Shown here in pieces: positions 35,243 to 47,027 of a DNA stretch of 64,000 nucleotides; the first letter of the stretch is position 1, and the number at the start of each line of letters is the position of its first letter. Source of the DNA: Echinarachnius parma (Eukaryota; Echinodermata; Echinoidea; Clypeasteroida; Echinarachniidae). The translations under genes were made by a program, and so were the position numbers. The stretch is taken from assembly GCA_037951105.1 (NCBI GenBank), contig JBAMJV010002045.1, positions 44,533-108,532 of the forward strand, read 5' to 3'. The notes beneath the pieces were generated by a model. It had not been told where the DNA came from. It ran no database searches and was given only the letters and a program-made list of their open reading frames with translations.

Positions 35243-35440
35243 TATATACTTAATATGAAATGTAGTGCTTGTTTTTCAGCAGTTAAATCAAAATTACAAC
35301 TCAAAAGTGGTAAAAATGGCACTAATCTGTTTCTGCCTAATATAAAACCTTCAATTATAAATTGAACGTTTCGGGGCAATAACAAAGTGTGTTACTAAAG
35401 TGCAAGGATGCCCATTCTATGCTTAATACATGTATGAAAT

Positions 35441-35740
35441 GTAGTGGAGAAAAGGTCAGAACTGCGCTGCACAAACACTCAAGAAACTCTCCTCATCGCT
35501 CATTTCTGATTTTACATAACAGCACACACTCCCAGAGTCCCTGTAATATATCATGAGTTTTTGCTGCCAAAACTCAGTACATGTATCTCCATTTTTGTAA
35601 TATAAAGTTGTTTTCTTTATTAAACCTGTTGAAAAAACAAACAATACAAACAAAAACAGAATAGTGGACTTTTTTAATAATTTGAACAATGCACCTTACT
35701 ATGTAATGAAAATGCATAACAAATGGCTGCCTTCATTTGA
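35441..35740. other. No gene seen
   Basis: Unique sequence. The 77-codon minus frame at 35456-35689 (MFKLLKKSTILFLF start) begins with a hydrophobic stretch like a signal peptide, but it has no relatives I recognise and no splice context that I can support. Confidence 0.3.
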
Positions 35741-36170
35741 AGGAGGTTGGTGAGAGAGAGAAAGAGAGCAGTATGTTGCTCAATCGCTCTGTATCAATAT
35801 ACTATAGAGAGAGGGGGGGGAGGGGGAGAGAGAGAAGGAAGGTAATGTAATACTTCCACACACCAAGTTGCTCCATCTGTGCTCTACGCCCAAAAAAGAA
35901 AGAGAGAAAGGGAAAGAGAAGGAGAGGGAATGATACTTCTACTCACTAATTATATTGCTTCAAGACTCAATATGAATAGAGAGAGAGAAAGAGAGAGCAT
36001 GCATAAACTTCTTCACAATAATTATGTTGCTCCACAGTTCCTCTGTGTAGATCTACAGACCAAGTGATACAGCATTGGGGCAGTACAATCACGATAAATG
36101 CTAATCGACACACACAAACAAACCGACAAAACCCACACACACACACAGACAGACACTTGTATGCATGAAC
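35740..36170. repeat. GA-rich tandem repeat and CA-rich tract
   Basis: (GA)n blocks alternate with TATGTTGCTCCA-like words at about 35773, 35867, 35956 and 36029, giving unit lengths of 75-95 bp. An impure (CA)n stretch follows at 36108-36155. Confidence 0.75.
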
Positions 36171-36735
36171 ACACACTACAGTCAGCGTACTATACAATAA
36201 GGATCTTCTTGATAGATTATGTTTCATTTTGAGGGGATGGGATGGGGCTCCAAGGTGCAATTCTCAAGCTTTAAGAGTTGGAGTTGTAAAAATTAGGGAA
36301 GGAAAATAGAAAGAATGTATGCCAATCCCATGTCAAAATACAACTCAATGACAGAATATTGACAGAGAATATTGACAGATATTGTATGGATTTTTAGAAG
36401 AAAATAAAAAGAATGTGAAGATGCAGTTTATGAAATATGAGCAGAAAAATATTTATTAATCATTGTAATGTTTTGTTTTTTTCTTTGAATATTTTCAATA
36501 TTAGGTATTTTGAAATTAATACACTTACATGGTGGTTGTTATGATTTGTAATACAGACTTTCTCATGCTACATATATATAGCTCTTAAATAATTACATAT
36601 AGTCTCATTTGGGGGTAAGTACTTTGTAAAGCTATACACATTTATATCGCTGGTTAAATTTGGATACAGTTCTGTACACATTAATGTACTGAATGTGTGA
36701 ATAATGATCTAAAACATGTTTCCCCCCTGTTTGTG
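36171..36735. other. No gene seen
   Basis: Unique A+T-rich sequence without supported features. Confidence 0.4.
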
Positions 36736-36737
36736 TA

Positions 36738-37130
36738 CCTCAGAGCCTAGATCCATTAACACTGCAGCGGTTGCACGGTGCAGCTGAAACATCCTTCAAT
36801 CTCCAGTATAATGCTGCGTGAGAGATTGGAGCTCTGCCTGCATCAAGCTATAAGTAAAGTGTCTCATCTCACATGCATTGATAAAGATAGCGTCTGTTAC
36901 TATAGGCAGGTTGGTTGCTACAGACAGGTAGTCACTAAGGCAGGTTTCTTTTAAAACATGTACATCAGTATGTTTATACCACCTCTTTGGGTACCTCACA
37001 AGAATAGATGCATTAACACCACACCGGCTGAATGATGCAGCTGAAACATCACTCAATCTCCAGCAGTAATGCTGCATGAGAGATTGGAACTCTGCCTGCA
37101 TCGAGCTAAGTAAAGTTTCTCATCTCACAT
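36738..37130. repeat. ~257-bp duplication split by a MITE fragment
   Basis: TGCAGCTGAAACATC, CTCAATCTCCAG and GAGAGATTGGA(G/A)CTCTGCCTGCATC occur at about 36779-36850 and 37037-37105. A piece of the CAGTCAAACC family (GTTACTATAGGCAGGTTGG...AAGGCAGGTTT) sits between them at about 36896-36952. Confidence 0.8.
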
Positions 37131-37274
37131 CCAAAGACCTTTGGTAACTTTGTCGTCATGTGGACAATTTTAGTTGGATGGGGGGATTTATGTATGCATA
37201 CGTAGTGTAGTTGTCTGTTGCTTGTATAGAACAGGATACAAGTGCACAAAAGGGAACAAAATGAAATGTACATG

Positions 37275-37520
37275 TACATATGGCAGGGAAAAAATTAACA
37301 TTTTTATCTTGGGGGCTCCCTATCTAATTTTATGGAAGTTTTCGGGGCTCTTTTTTCGAATTTCAGGGGCTACATTTTAGCTCTAATGCGGTAAGTGATC
37401 ATCGGATCGGCATTCGATCACGATCCGATCATGCCGATTTCAGATCATGCAGAAAAATCGGGGGGGGGGGCATTTTTTGGCATTTCGGGGGCGAATTCGC
37501 CCCCGTGTATTTTTCCCCCT
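37275..37520. mobile_element. Possible MITE with internal GATCGG palindrome
   Basis: GGGGCTCCC- and GGGGGCGAATTCGCCCCC-type words lie around the self-complementary stretch CGGATCGGCATTCGATC...GATCCGATCATGCCGAT. A G run is at 37459-37469. Termini and target duplication are not clear. Confidence 0.45.
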
Positions 37521-38180
37521 GACATAAGGTTAGCAGGAGTGATACAATACATGTCATGTAATGAGATCCTACAGAAAGAACAACAATTTCATACTTGATG
37601 GTTTTTTTCAATATATTTGTAAGAATGAATCATTTTGCAATATATCGTTGCATAATCGTTGCATAATACTAACAACAAGGCAATTGAACAGTTTCCATAT
37701 ATCACAGACAGTACCTGCTTGGTAAATTCAACACATTTTTCTGAAATAAATGAAATGGATCAATAGAATCACATTTCTGAAAACTCTCCATTTATTTCCT
37801 AATAAAATACAAAATTATATACAAAATCTAAATATTTATATTTCAAGGGTAACTTGATTAAGTTGATTATTATGAAAACAGCATGAATGGATAATAGTTT
37901 AATTTATTTAACTCAGACTGTCAATGTGAATTCACTTTCCTTTGATTAATTATACCAGGAAGGTGATTTGAATCTTGTACTAAAATTGTCCAATACAGTT
38001 TACATAGCACAGTTAATAGCATTACACACTACAAATATGCATTGTATAACATATACTTTTCCTATTCCTTTTAACAGTAATGTACATGATGTTGCTCTAT
38101 CATACATAATATCTCATTAAGTAATTACATGTGCATAAAATGTGCAAGAAATGTACATTCACGTTTATACAGGTCAATAC
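37521..38180. other. No gene seen
   Basis: Unique A+T-rich sequence. Confidence 0.4.
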
Positions 38181-38187
38181 ATAGACA

Positions 38188-38402
38188 CTGTATAAAGAGC
38201 TGAAAACACTTTCAATAATGAAGCCAAAGTTATGAAGAAACGGCCTCAGAACAGCTTCGTCAATTCTGCATTAAATTATATGAAACGTGTATTTATAAAG
38301 AGCTACAAACACTTTCAATAAATGAAGCCAAAGTTATGAAGAAACGGCCTCGGAAACGGCTTCGTCAATTCTGCGCTCAATTATAATATGAAACGTGTCC
38401 CC
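38188..38402. repeat. ~105-bp tandem duplication
   Basis: TATAAAGAGCT(G/A)(A/C)AAACACTTTC, ATGAAGCCAAAGTTATGAAG, AAACGGCCTC and GCTTCGTCAATTCTGC then GAAACGTGT are repeated in order with few changes. Confidence 0.92.
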
Positions 38403-39100
38403 TAACTGGGGCCTGATTCCTATAAAGCTCTTCCCAATGCCATCCTGCACATTTCTATCCTAATCCCAGTATAAAAGATCTTCCCACAATGCCATGCATG
38501 CACGTGGCATTTTTATCCTAATTGGCCCTGAGTGTGCGAAGTTGTAAACAAGAATATTAAACGCAGCCAGGTACTTACTAAATTATATTGCCTTGGACAA
38601 AAACACTTGTCTCTATATTATACTCTCAATTTATCTTATTGATAACAAATTGTCTGTAAAAGGGGCTTATGTTTTTTTTTTTTTTTTTTAGTTCCTCAAT
38701 ATAATCTTGTAGGTTAATAGTGCTTTGTTTATTATTTCAAATTTGGGGATATCATATTCATCACAAGTAAAACAGAGCAATATTAGTTTTCTACAACTTT
38801 ACAAGGACTCCAAACTTTATCTGATTAGAACCAAAGTACAAAAAGTGCCTTAGCGCGTTTCTATGTCTCAACCAATGAAATAAACACATTGAATAGGAGG
38901 ATATATAAATTGTCCCTTTCCTGTAAGTCTCAAACATCCTTCCTTGATGATATACTTTTGGTGGCTGTTGAAATTCATTTAACTTCTCGAGTAGAAATAA
39001 ACATGACAAAACCAACGAAAATGACCAAACCCTCTCTATATAGATGAAAGCACCGCTCAAAATAACCATCATCTGTATATATATGCCAGGCTGCTACTAC
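38403..39100. other. No gene seen; poly(T) near 38671-38689
   Basis: Unique sequence. The 93-codon minus frame at 38791-39072 shows no recognisable motif. Confidence 0.4.
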
Positions 39101-39107
39101 TATTTAA

Positions 39108-41155
39108 CCCATTGAAGACGGCTTGATTTTGGTATGATACACATTCCCCATAGACCCTAGCCCAAGTACAGCAGGGAACATGAATGTCAAAAGTGAACTC
39201 CCGCTTTTGCACTAAATCACCCCCCCCCCCCCCCCAACCCTTGCTAATTGAGCTATGCCACTAACTGACACAACAACAATGTTAATGTCAAAGTTGTGTA
39301 CAACTACAAGTCACATTATTAGGCTGGTAAGATGACATGAATGTCACAGGGTGAACTCCCTCTTCAGCAGTTAGGACACCTAATGAAGATAATCCGCCCT
39401 CACCTTCCTAAAACAACCCTGGCAGATTGAGTTTGCCACTAGCTGACACAACATCGCAAATGTCAATGTTGTGTACAAGTCTCGTGGTAGGACAACATGA
39501 ATACTGCAAGGTGCATAAACTCCCACTACAGCAGTTGGGACAGCCAATAGAATAGTATACGCCCCCACCTTCCTAAAAACAACCCTGGCTAATTGAGCTA
39601 TATGCCACTGGCTAACCCAACAACAATGTTTACGTTCATGTAGTGTAAAGAGTCTCATGGTAGGACAACACAAATGTCGCCAGGTGAACTTCCACTACAA
39701 TGGCAGTTAGACAGCCAATGAATAGTGTACGCCCCCACCTTCCTAAAAACAACCCTGGGTGATTGAGCTACACTGTATGCCAATAGCTGACACAACAACA
39801 ATGCAAATGTCAATGTTGTGTACAAGTCTCACGGTAAGACAACATAAATGTCATAAGTTAAACTCATGTTCTGGCAGTAACCCCTCCCCCCCCCCCCCCC
39901 CACCCCTCCGCCGTTCCATAGGACAACCCTATAGCTGATTGAGCTATGCCATTCACCGACCAGCATCAATGTTAACTATAATGTTGTCTACAAGTCACAT
40001 TGTAATTGACAACATGAATATCACAATGTGAACTCCCACTCTACCAGAAGACCCCCCCCCCCCCCAAACAACCCTGACTGATTTAGCTGTGCTACTAGCT
40101 GACCCAACAACAATGTTCATAAATAACAACGTCGTGATCTTTTAGATTCCTAGTTGACCATACATTGCGAAACAAACGAATATCACTAGCGATATTATTT
40201 CCAATAACAATGCTGTCTACAAGTCACATTGTAATTGACAACATGAATATCACAATGTGAACTCCCACTGTACCAGAAGACCCCCCCCCCCCCCCCCCCC
40301 CCAACAACCCTGACCGATTTAGCTATGCTACTAGCTAACCCGCCAATAATGTTCATAAATGCCAATGTTGTTGTCTACAAGTCACATTGTAATTGACAAC
40401 ATGAACATCACAATGTGAACTCCCACTCTACCAGACCCCCCCCCCCCCCCCCCCCCCAACAACCCTGACCGATTTAGCTATGCTACTAGCTAACCCGCCA
40501 ATAATGTTCATAAATGCCAATGTTGTTGTCTACAAGTCACATTGTAATTGACAACATGAACATCACAATGTGAACTCCCACTCTACCAGACCCCCCCCCC
40601 CCCCCCCCAACAACCCTGACCGATTTAGCTATGCTACTAGCTAACCCGCCAATAATGTTCATAAATGCCAATGTTGTTGTCTACAAGTCACATTGTAATT
40701 GACAACATGAACATCACAATGTGAACTCCCACTCTACCAGACCCCCCCCCCCCCCCCCCCCAACAACCCTGAATGATTTAGCTAGGCTACTGGCTGACCC
40801 GACAACCATGTTCATAAATAACAATGTTGTCTACAAGTCACATTGTAATTGACAACATGAACATCACAATGTAAACTCCCACTGTACCAGAAGACCCCCC
40901 CCCCCCCCCAACAACCCTGACTGATTTAGCTATGCTACTGGCTGACCCGACAACCATGTTCATAAATAACAATGTTGTCTACAAGTCACATTGTAATTGA
41001 CAACATGAACATCACAATGTGAACTCCCACTCTACCAGACCCCCCCCCCCCCCCCCCCCCCCCCCCGCAACCCAACAACCCTGACCGATTTAGCTATGCT
41101 ACTAGCTAACCCGCCAATAATGTTCATAAATACCAATGTTGTTGTCTACAAGTCA
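39108..41155. repeat. Poly(C)-bearing satellite, ~12 units of 145-180 bp
   Basis: Each unit has a C run of about 9-27 bases, then AACAACCCTGACCGATTTAG, TATGCTACTAGCTAACCCG, CTACAAGTCACATTGTAATT and CAATGTGAACTCCCACTCTA. Unit anchors lie near 39235, 39413, 39580, 39750, 39925, 40067, 40308, 40460, 40608, 40763, 40909 and 41075. Left units are diverged and 167-178 bp long. Right units are nearly identical and about 150 bp long. The unit after 40067 carries about 80 extra bases. Confidence 0.95.
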
Positions 41156-41376
41156 GGTGGAAGGGTAGTTCACCTGAATGTGGGACGGAGGGTAAAATGT
41201 TATAATCATTCTCCCTGGAGGCTTGTCAGGGTCTGTTAATCGGCCCTATCCGTCATCCACTTGCAAACCCTCAAGACCTTCTCAAATTCCGAGGGGCATG
41301 TCTGCACTCCACTCAAGTTCATTAAACATTACTGGGAAAACAATTTAATAACATTTACTACATATGTATGTACATG
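41156..41376. other. No feature seen
   Basis: Short unique spacer between the satellite and the MITE cluster. Confidence 0.4.
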
Positions 41377-41599
41377 TTAGGCCAAAACAAATAAATTTTT
41401 GGATTGGCGTAACCCGCCCGACCCTAAAGGTTTTTTCTGATTTTTTTTGTTTTGTTTTTTTCAAAAAATGTTGCGTTATGTGTTATTTGTGTGTTATATG
41501 TGTGTTTTTGTGTATTTGTGCGAATCCTTAAAAAAAAAAGAAAAAAAAAGAAAAGAAAAGCCCGTTACTCCAATCCAACAATTTATTTGTTTGGCCTTA
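41377..41599. mobile_element. MITE with ~43-bp inverted ends (TTAGGCCAAAACAAATAAAT)
   Basis: The left end TTAGGCCAAAACAAATAAAT continues through TTTTTGGATTGG(C)GTAAC. It is mirrored at the right by TTACTCCAATCCAACAATTT and ATTTATTTGTTTGGCCTTA. The middle is T-rich then A-rich. Its right end touches the next element. Confidence 0.85.
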
Positions 41600-42067
41600 C
41601 AGTCAAACCTTAGTTACATGTAGTGTTAGTGGGCACCTCTATAAACTAACCAGTGGTATAACAAGGCGGGGAGGGGGCGCTCCTGGGCCTGAAATTAACC
41701 CCCCCCCCCCCCCCTTAGGCCAAGTATTTGTTTTCCTTTTGATTTCTTGCTTGCTTGCTTGTTAGCTGATAGTTTTTATTAGGAGGCTTTGAATAGCTAA
41801 AATCCAAAAGCTTCCCCCCCCCCACCCCGGACCAGAAGTGGCATACTTATTACCTGTAAATGCCCCCACAGGTTGGAGCTCCCCCCCCCCCCCCACTCCT
41901 CTCAATGCAGAATTCCTGGCTACGCCACTAAAACTAACCACCTGTTTATAGTGACCCATAGTTGATATATTTTCTTCTTATTAACCTGTCCATAGAGGCC
42001 ACCTCCATAAAGAGGTCAATTATTCTGCCTCTCTTGAGCGGTCACTATCTATAGACAAGTTTGACTT
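41600..42067. mobile_element. CAGTCAAACCTG-type TA MITE carrying a nested insertion
   Basis: Starts CAGTCAAACC after TA (41598-41599) and ends AGACAAGTTTGACTT before TA (42068-42069). Removing the nested element at 41651-41930 leaves a copy of about 180 bp, the same length as the best copy at 35064. Confidence 0.85.
41651..41930. mobile_element. hAT-like MITE with 8-bp target duplication
   Basis: Starts CAGTGGTATAAC and ends CTGGCTACGCCACTA. It is flanked by an exact 8-bp repeat AAACTAAC (41643-41650 and 41931-41938). CAGTGG-type ends and an 8-bp duplication fit hAT elements. The 280-bp interior is poly(G/C)-rich and non-coding. Confidence 0.85.
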
Positions 42068-42069
42068 TA

Positions 42070-43135
42070 TACATCCTGTTACTTTCAAAACACTTTGATG
42101 TGAAAACCTGAGGTCTGCAGCCCTATATCCCCTACCAGACTACCACCCCCCCCCCCCCAATTGTAAAGTCTTTGACGAGGTTTAAACATGTAAAAAAAGG
42201 TTGATCTTGGAAGTTTATTTCAATGCCAATACTGAGTTAGCATCAGCGAGCAACCATAAATTAACAATTAGTAGATACCATGTCACACACCTAAAAGGTG
42301 GATATTGGACCTTAGACAGACATGCAAACAACAATGGAATGTGGAAAATACCCCTTGGGCAATCCCATGCACTTGTACATAATTGACTTCAATAAATGCA
42401 CTTTATTTATAGGCAGATAATCGTAGGAACACAATATGTGACACATGCAATACAATTTGAACAGCCATGTGCATACGTGTGCATGCTCAAGTACAACTTA
42501 AGCTGATAGCATTCCATGAAACAATGTATTGTTAAAAGTCAAGATTATGATTTAAACCAAAGTTTCAAACTACATTTTAGTGCATATTCTTGCTCATGCT
42601 AAAGTACATCTTTAGCTGATAGCATTCTAAGAAATGGCAGATGACTTAAAAATAAAGATTACAAAAGATAAGTTGAAAATTTAAAAAAATGTTAATGTAA
42701 AACTCTACCATCAGGCCAACTTTTACAACCATGATAAAAAGGTGAGGTATTTTGACAGATTTTTTCTTTCATTTTCATTCTAAATCGTTTCACTTCATAA
42801 ATGAAGCATATTTCTTTCAATAGGCCTACAAAACATACAGCTGTGATATAGAATTTGGTTTTAATGACAATGAAGTATGTACTTCCTGAAATACTGATCC
42901 ATTGCATTTGAAAGGCACCAATGGATGATGGACGAAAATCATATGATTAATAAAAAATTTCAGAGAAGTCTCGGTCAAATATCATGGAAATGCACTCTGA
43001 AGATTAAACATGGATTTATCTATTTTACACAAAAATCCTTGCCTCGCTGTAATGTATGGTAGTTCTGAGCTATTTTACATGATACAACTCTGTGACACTT
43101 TATTTGGGTATCCTACAAAGGGTTAATTAATTAAT
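42070..43135. other. No gene seen; small duplication
   Basis: Unique A+T-rich sequence with a C run at 42146-42158 and a diverged duplication around AGCTGATAGCATTC (42500 and 42614). Confidence 0.4.
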
Positions 43136-43140
43136 TAATG

Positions 43141-43279
43141 ACCACTGTAGACAGGTGACCACTATTATATAGACAGGTTCCATAACACTGTTTTTCCCCT
43201 GCAGGGATCATTATTGATGGCCACTATAGGCAGGTTGACTTCTATCTAGACAGGTGGCCACTAAGACAGATTTGACTGC
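43141..43279. mobile_element. CAGTCAAACCTG-type MITE, one end eroded
   Basis: Contains GACAGGTGACCACTATTATA, CTGCAGGGATCA and GGCCACTATAGGCAGGTTGA, and ends AAGACAGATTTGACTG. The left terminus is missing. Confidence 0.75.
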
Positions 43280-43439
43280 ACAATATTCTCATCCAAAACA
43301 AAAAAAAGGTCTTTGACTTGTGACGTTATTATTACAAGGCAGTGTATCCTCACCTCATCACTTCATCCTCTCTGACTATCAAAACTAGGGCATCAAGAAT
43401 AAATTCATATAATTTTTCCACAAGGTCACACATTATAGC

Positions 43440-44890
43440 ACTCGCTATATTGGTGCACGGGACTGATGGATGCCTTGGCTGATAAATACCTACATGCTGC
43501 TGCATTCATGCAATATACTAGCCACCAGAACAATAATGTTGACCAAACTTGTCAGGACTGATTTTCAAAAAGCAATCATATTCATGATAATGCACTATGC
43601 GGTATGTTCATATTTCATCCAAGCCTAGCTACCCCACCCACACTGTCACCATATTTGAGTAGACTGAATTATGTGTCTACATGCCAGCAATATTCATATT
43701 CATATATATTCATATATATTCATATATACATGCCAGCAATATTCTAGCCACCAGAATATGTTGACAAAGTCGTCTTTACTAAATTATCACAAAGCAATCA
43801 TAACATGCAGTATGTTCATATTTCATTCCTACTTCCAAGCCTATAGTTAGCTCCCAAACTATCACCATATTGGCATAGTTTTGATGGATGCCTTGGCTTA
43901 CAAATATCTACACACAGCGATAAACTAGAAGCAAGACTGTGTATACAAAGCTGTCATATAACAGACTGATGTTCACAAAACAATCATATTTGATATGTTT
44001 GCATTATGTATTTTCTTCAAATATCAGCCAAACCTTTAATACATCCCTACCAAACTGTCACCATATTGGTGTAAACTGATGGATGACTTGGCTGACCAAT
44101 ACCTACACGGTGCAATATATCTACTAGCTGCAAGACAGTCATGACTGTGCAGACAAAGTTGTCATGATCGATTTCTCAAAATGCAATCATATTCATATTA
44201 TCCCATGTTCAGATTTTATTCCAAGCCTATACTCATCTTCCAAACTGTCACCAAATGTTTGTAGACTGATGAATGCATTGACTGACAAATACCTAGATAC
44301 ACTGCCACAATATACTAGCCGCAAACTGTGTGGACAGTTGTCATAACTGATTTTCACAAAGCAATCATATTTATGAAATATGATATTTGCACTTTGCAGT
44401 ATGTTCATATTTTATCCAAGCCTACATGTATACTTAGCTGCCATACTGTCACCATATTGGTATACAGTGTAGACTGGTGGATACCTACACGGATGCAATA
44501 TTCTAGCAACCAGACAATGTAAACAAAGTTGTCATAACTTATTTTTCACAACACATATTCATGATATTAAGTATGTTCACATATCAGTACAAGCTTATAC
44601 TGGACCACTAAACTGTCACCATATTGGCATAGAGTGCAGACTGATTGATGCCTTGGCTGACAATACACACCGAGATATATTAGCGCAAGACTATGTAGAA
44701 TAAGTTGCCATGAATGATTTTCACAAAACAATCATATTTATGATTATGAATTATGATATGCAGTATGTTCATAGTTTGGTCCACTCTATATACTACTAGA
44801 TACCAAACTGTGTACACAAGTTGTCATCCATGATTTGCACAAACCCATTACATTTATGATATGCAGTATATCATAATTTAGTCGCGCCCC
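43440..44890. repeat. ~195-bp satellite, 7-8 diverged units
   Basis: Units carry CTGTCACCATATTGG(C/T), GACTGATGGATGCCTTGGCT, CAAATACCTACAC, AAAGCAATCATATTCATGA and CAGTATGTTCATATTT. The first marker lies at about 43643, 43859, 44054, 44246, 44447 and 44615. Short frames here follow the unit. Confidence 0.9.
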
Positions 44891-45425
44891 CGTTATCTGT
44901 CACATGCATGGAATTACATGTACAACATTCTACTTCTTTCTGACTGATATCTATTGATATTGCCGCTGAATAAATAGATCAGGAAAAATGTTTACATATT
45001 ATTTTGAGACCCAATTCTAAGCTTGCCAGCATTGAATACACTCTCAGAGGATTGTATTTCATTTAATTCTAAGATTATAACTTATATTTATAAGGGCACT
45101 ATTGTAATGCTGTACAATGAAGATGATGGCTATTATTCTGAAGTTGTGTCTTACTAAGTCCTGACTGAATTTAAACAATTGTTTAGTTAGACAGAACTTA
45201 GACATCACTTCAAAATACCGGCCAAATTAATCGTGTCTTATCAAGCTAGTCAGAATTTTGTTTGTGTTTTTTGTTGTTGCAAGGGAAGATGTGATTCTTT
45301 GTGAGAAACATGTAGGTACATGTATCCACGTTTATCATCTCAGAAGATTAATTGTATTCATTACTGCTATTCAAACATGGAATCATACAAACAACAACAT
45401 AATCCTGTATTTTCTTCTTTTATTC
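44891..45425. other. No gene seen
   Basis: Unique sequence between a satellite and a MITE. Confidence 0.4.
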
Positions 45426-45429
45426 TTAA

Positions 45430-46107
45430 AGTGGACTTCCACACGATTTCAAGCTTCTAATGATTGAAAGACAGATATTCTAGGTCAATAAACACAATTT
45501 TGTATGAAAAAAGTATGATTGTGTGTTCTTATAATTGGCTTTGAAATTCTAATGACACAAATTCGCGAGCGAGCTTGTTCTATCCCACAATGCACCAATT
45601 TGTGACGTGCCCTCCTCACTATGCGCCTATCTATGTTTTTACACTGCAGCGAATGTGTTCATTTGATCGGACCAATACAGTGCTCGATCATGAATAGTTT
45701 AGTCCACGATGCTCCACTCAACCGTGCATTTGAGCATTACTGCATTGTTGAACCGAAATTGTAACACGTTTGGCTTTCATTGGCATTTGAATAGACACAA
45801 AGTCCTGTAAACGTGGTTATTGAATTTGCTGGCTCTGCATGACCGGCTATTATGAATGACACATGCAGTGATCACAACGCAGTGGCACCGGATTCAAGCC
45901 TACTCAAGAAATTGAGCAAAGTGAGGGTGCTACGTAAGGGTCTCATGATTGTGTGCAGTAAATTTAATTATTTCCTCAGAGTTAATGACATTAGAAAAAT
46001 CTCTTAGAAATCAACCAAAGAGAGTCAAATCCTGAAAATATTCAAGCACATCCCTAGATTTATTTCCAATATACTGTATTTTGTTTAAACTCGTCTGGAA
46101 TTCTCCT
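45430..46107. mobile_element. TTAA-flanked MITE, family C
   Basis: TTAA at 45426-45429 and 46108-46111 flank the ends AGTGGACTTCCACACGA and TCGTCTGGAATTCTCCT, which are imperfectly inverted (about 12 of 17 positions). The 678-bp interior has no open frame. A single copy is seen. Confidence 0.7.
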
Positions 46108-46111
46108 TTAA

Positions 46112-46649
46112 GAGAGAATACTAAAATCTGCCCTGTTTATAATATCCCATTTCATTTCCCATTAAAAATCCAGCACATTTGTGGTATTGTGAGGTGTTTA
46201 ATCAAATTCCCCACTTCTTTGGTTTAGAGCTATTTAAAGCTAAGAAATTCACATTTCATACACACGCCTACACTACACGCTCACAGGCACGTGCAGAGTA
46301 CATGTAAGCAAACAGAAATTTTAACTCTTTCTATGTCAGAGTTGGAACGCCCGTGTCATGACAAAATACTTTTTCTTATCAATATCAGTATTTACATAGT
46401 AGCTGTGTGTGTGTGTGCAGAATAAGTTGCATACATAGCATACATTTAAGCTGTGAAATTGTATTGATTTATGTCGCCCATCTGTGCCAATTTGCACATG
46501 AAGCAAGGCAGCATACATGACAATCAACGAAGAAAGCAAACAAAGAGTTAACATTATAGGGTTTACACCATTGCACAAAATCTTAACGTTGCATTATAGA
46601 TTCATACATTGTATAAATGTAATAATGTAATACACACTACACACATGTT
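46112..46649. other. No gene seen
   Basis: Unique sequence. The 80-codon minus frame at 46336-46578 shows no recognisable motif. Confidence 0.35.
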
Positions 46650-46990
46650 TGTTAGTTTGCCCGACTTTGTAAAAAGGTTACATCTACACGAACCGACGAC
46701 TAGCGCCCATCATAAAGCAGGCATCAAACCGTCGGAGATCGGTTTCATTACGGGTGTTTTGCCGTGCACACTCCCCGGCGCTACGTAAAGAGAATGAGAT
46801 GGGACGCGGTCGTCATATTCTGGCTTTATTACTGCCCCAAGCACCTTAAAACGGGAAGCAGGGTTGAGGCTTCATCGCAAATTTATTGCTTATCACTCAA
46901 CCGCGGCTGCTATCTATATATCAACACCCTGCATCATTTAAAATTCTCACTCAAGTTCCTAAACATTTATTACAAATCTAGATCATGAGT
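46650..46990. other. CpG-bearing unique island, exon or control element candidate
   Basis: Much richer in CG dinucleotides than its surroundings (ACGAACCGACGACTAGCGCC, CCGTCGGAGATCGG, CCCCGGCGCTACG). The minus strand has a frame of about 50 codons from roughly 46885 down to a TGA near 46710, passing through EYDDRVPSHSLYVAPGS. The plus strand has a 74-codon frame at 46764-46988. Neither resembles a known family. It lies inside the proposed long intron. Confidence 0.3.
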
Positions 46991-47027
46991 TTTATGAATA
47001 CACACGTAATCTAAGGCAGAACAGTAC

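Larger units (their letters stand above)
34380..35440. repeat. ~170-bp diverged tandem repeat, about 5 units
   Basis: Units share CAGATGTGGTAAAAATGG, TATAAACCTTCAATTAT(A/G)A(A/G)TTGAA and GTGCAAGGATGCCCATA followed by CTCAATATAAA, at about 34383, 34600, 34765, 34945 and 35290. The array is interrupted by a short element at 34509-34580 and by a TA MITE at 35064-35242, which together explain the wider spacings. Confidence 0.85.

Noticed and set aside
39108-41155. CRISPR-like array of repeats and spacers
   Set aside because: The whole unit repeats, not a short repeat with unique spacers, and the host is eukaryotic; it is a satellite.
46764-46988. 74-codon plus-strand frame as a gene
   Set aside because: No family motif, and the minus strand is open over the same island; kept only as an island of uncertain role.
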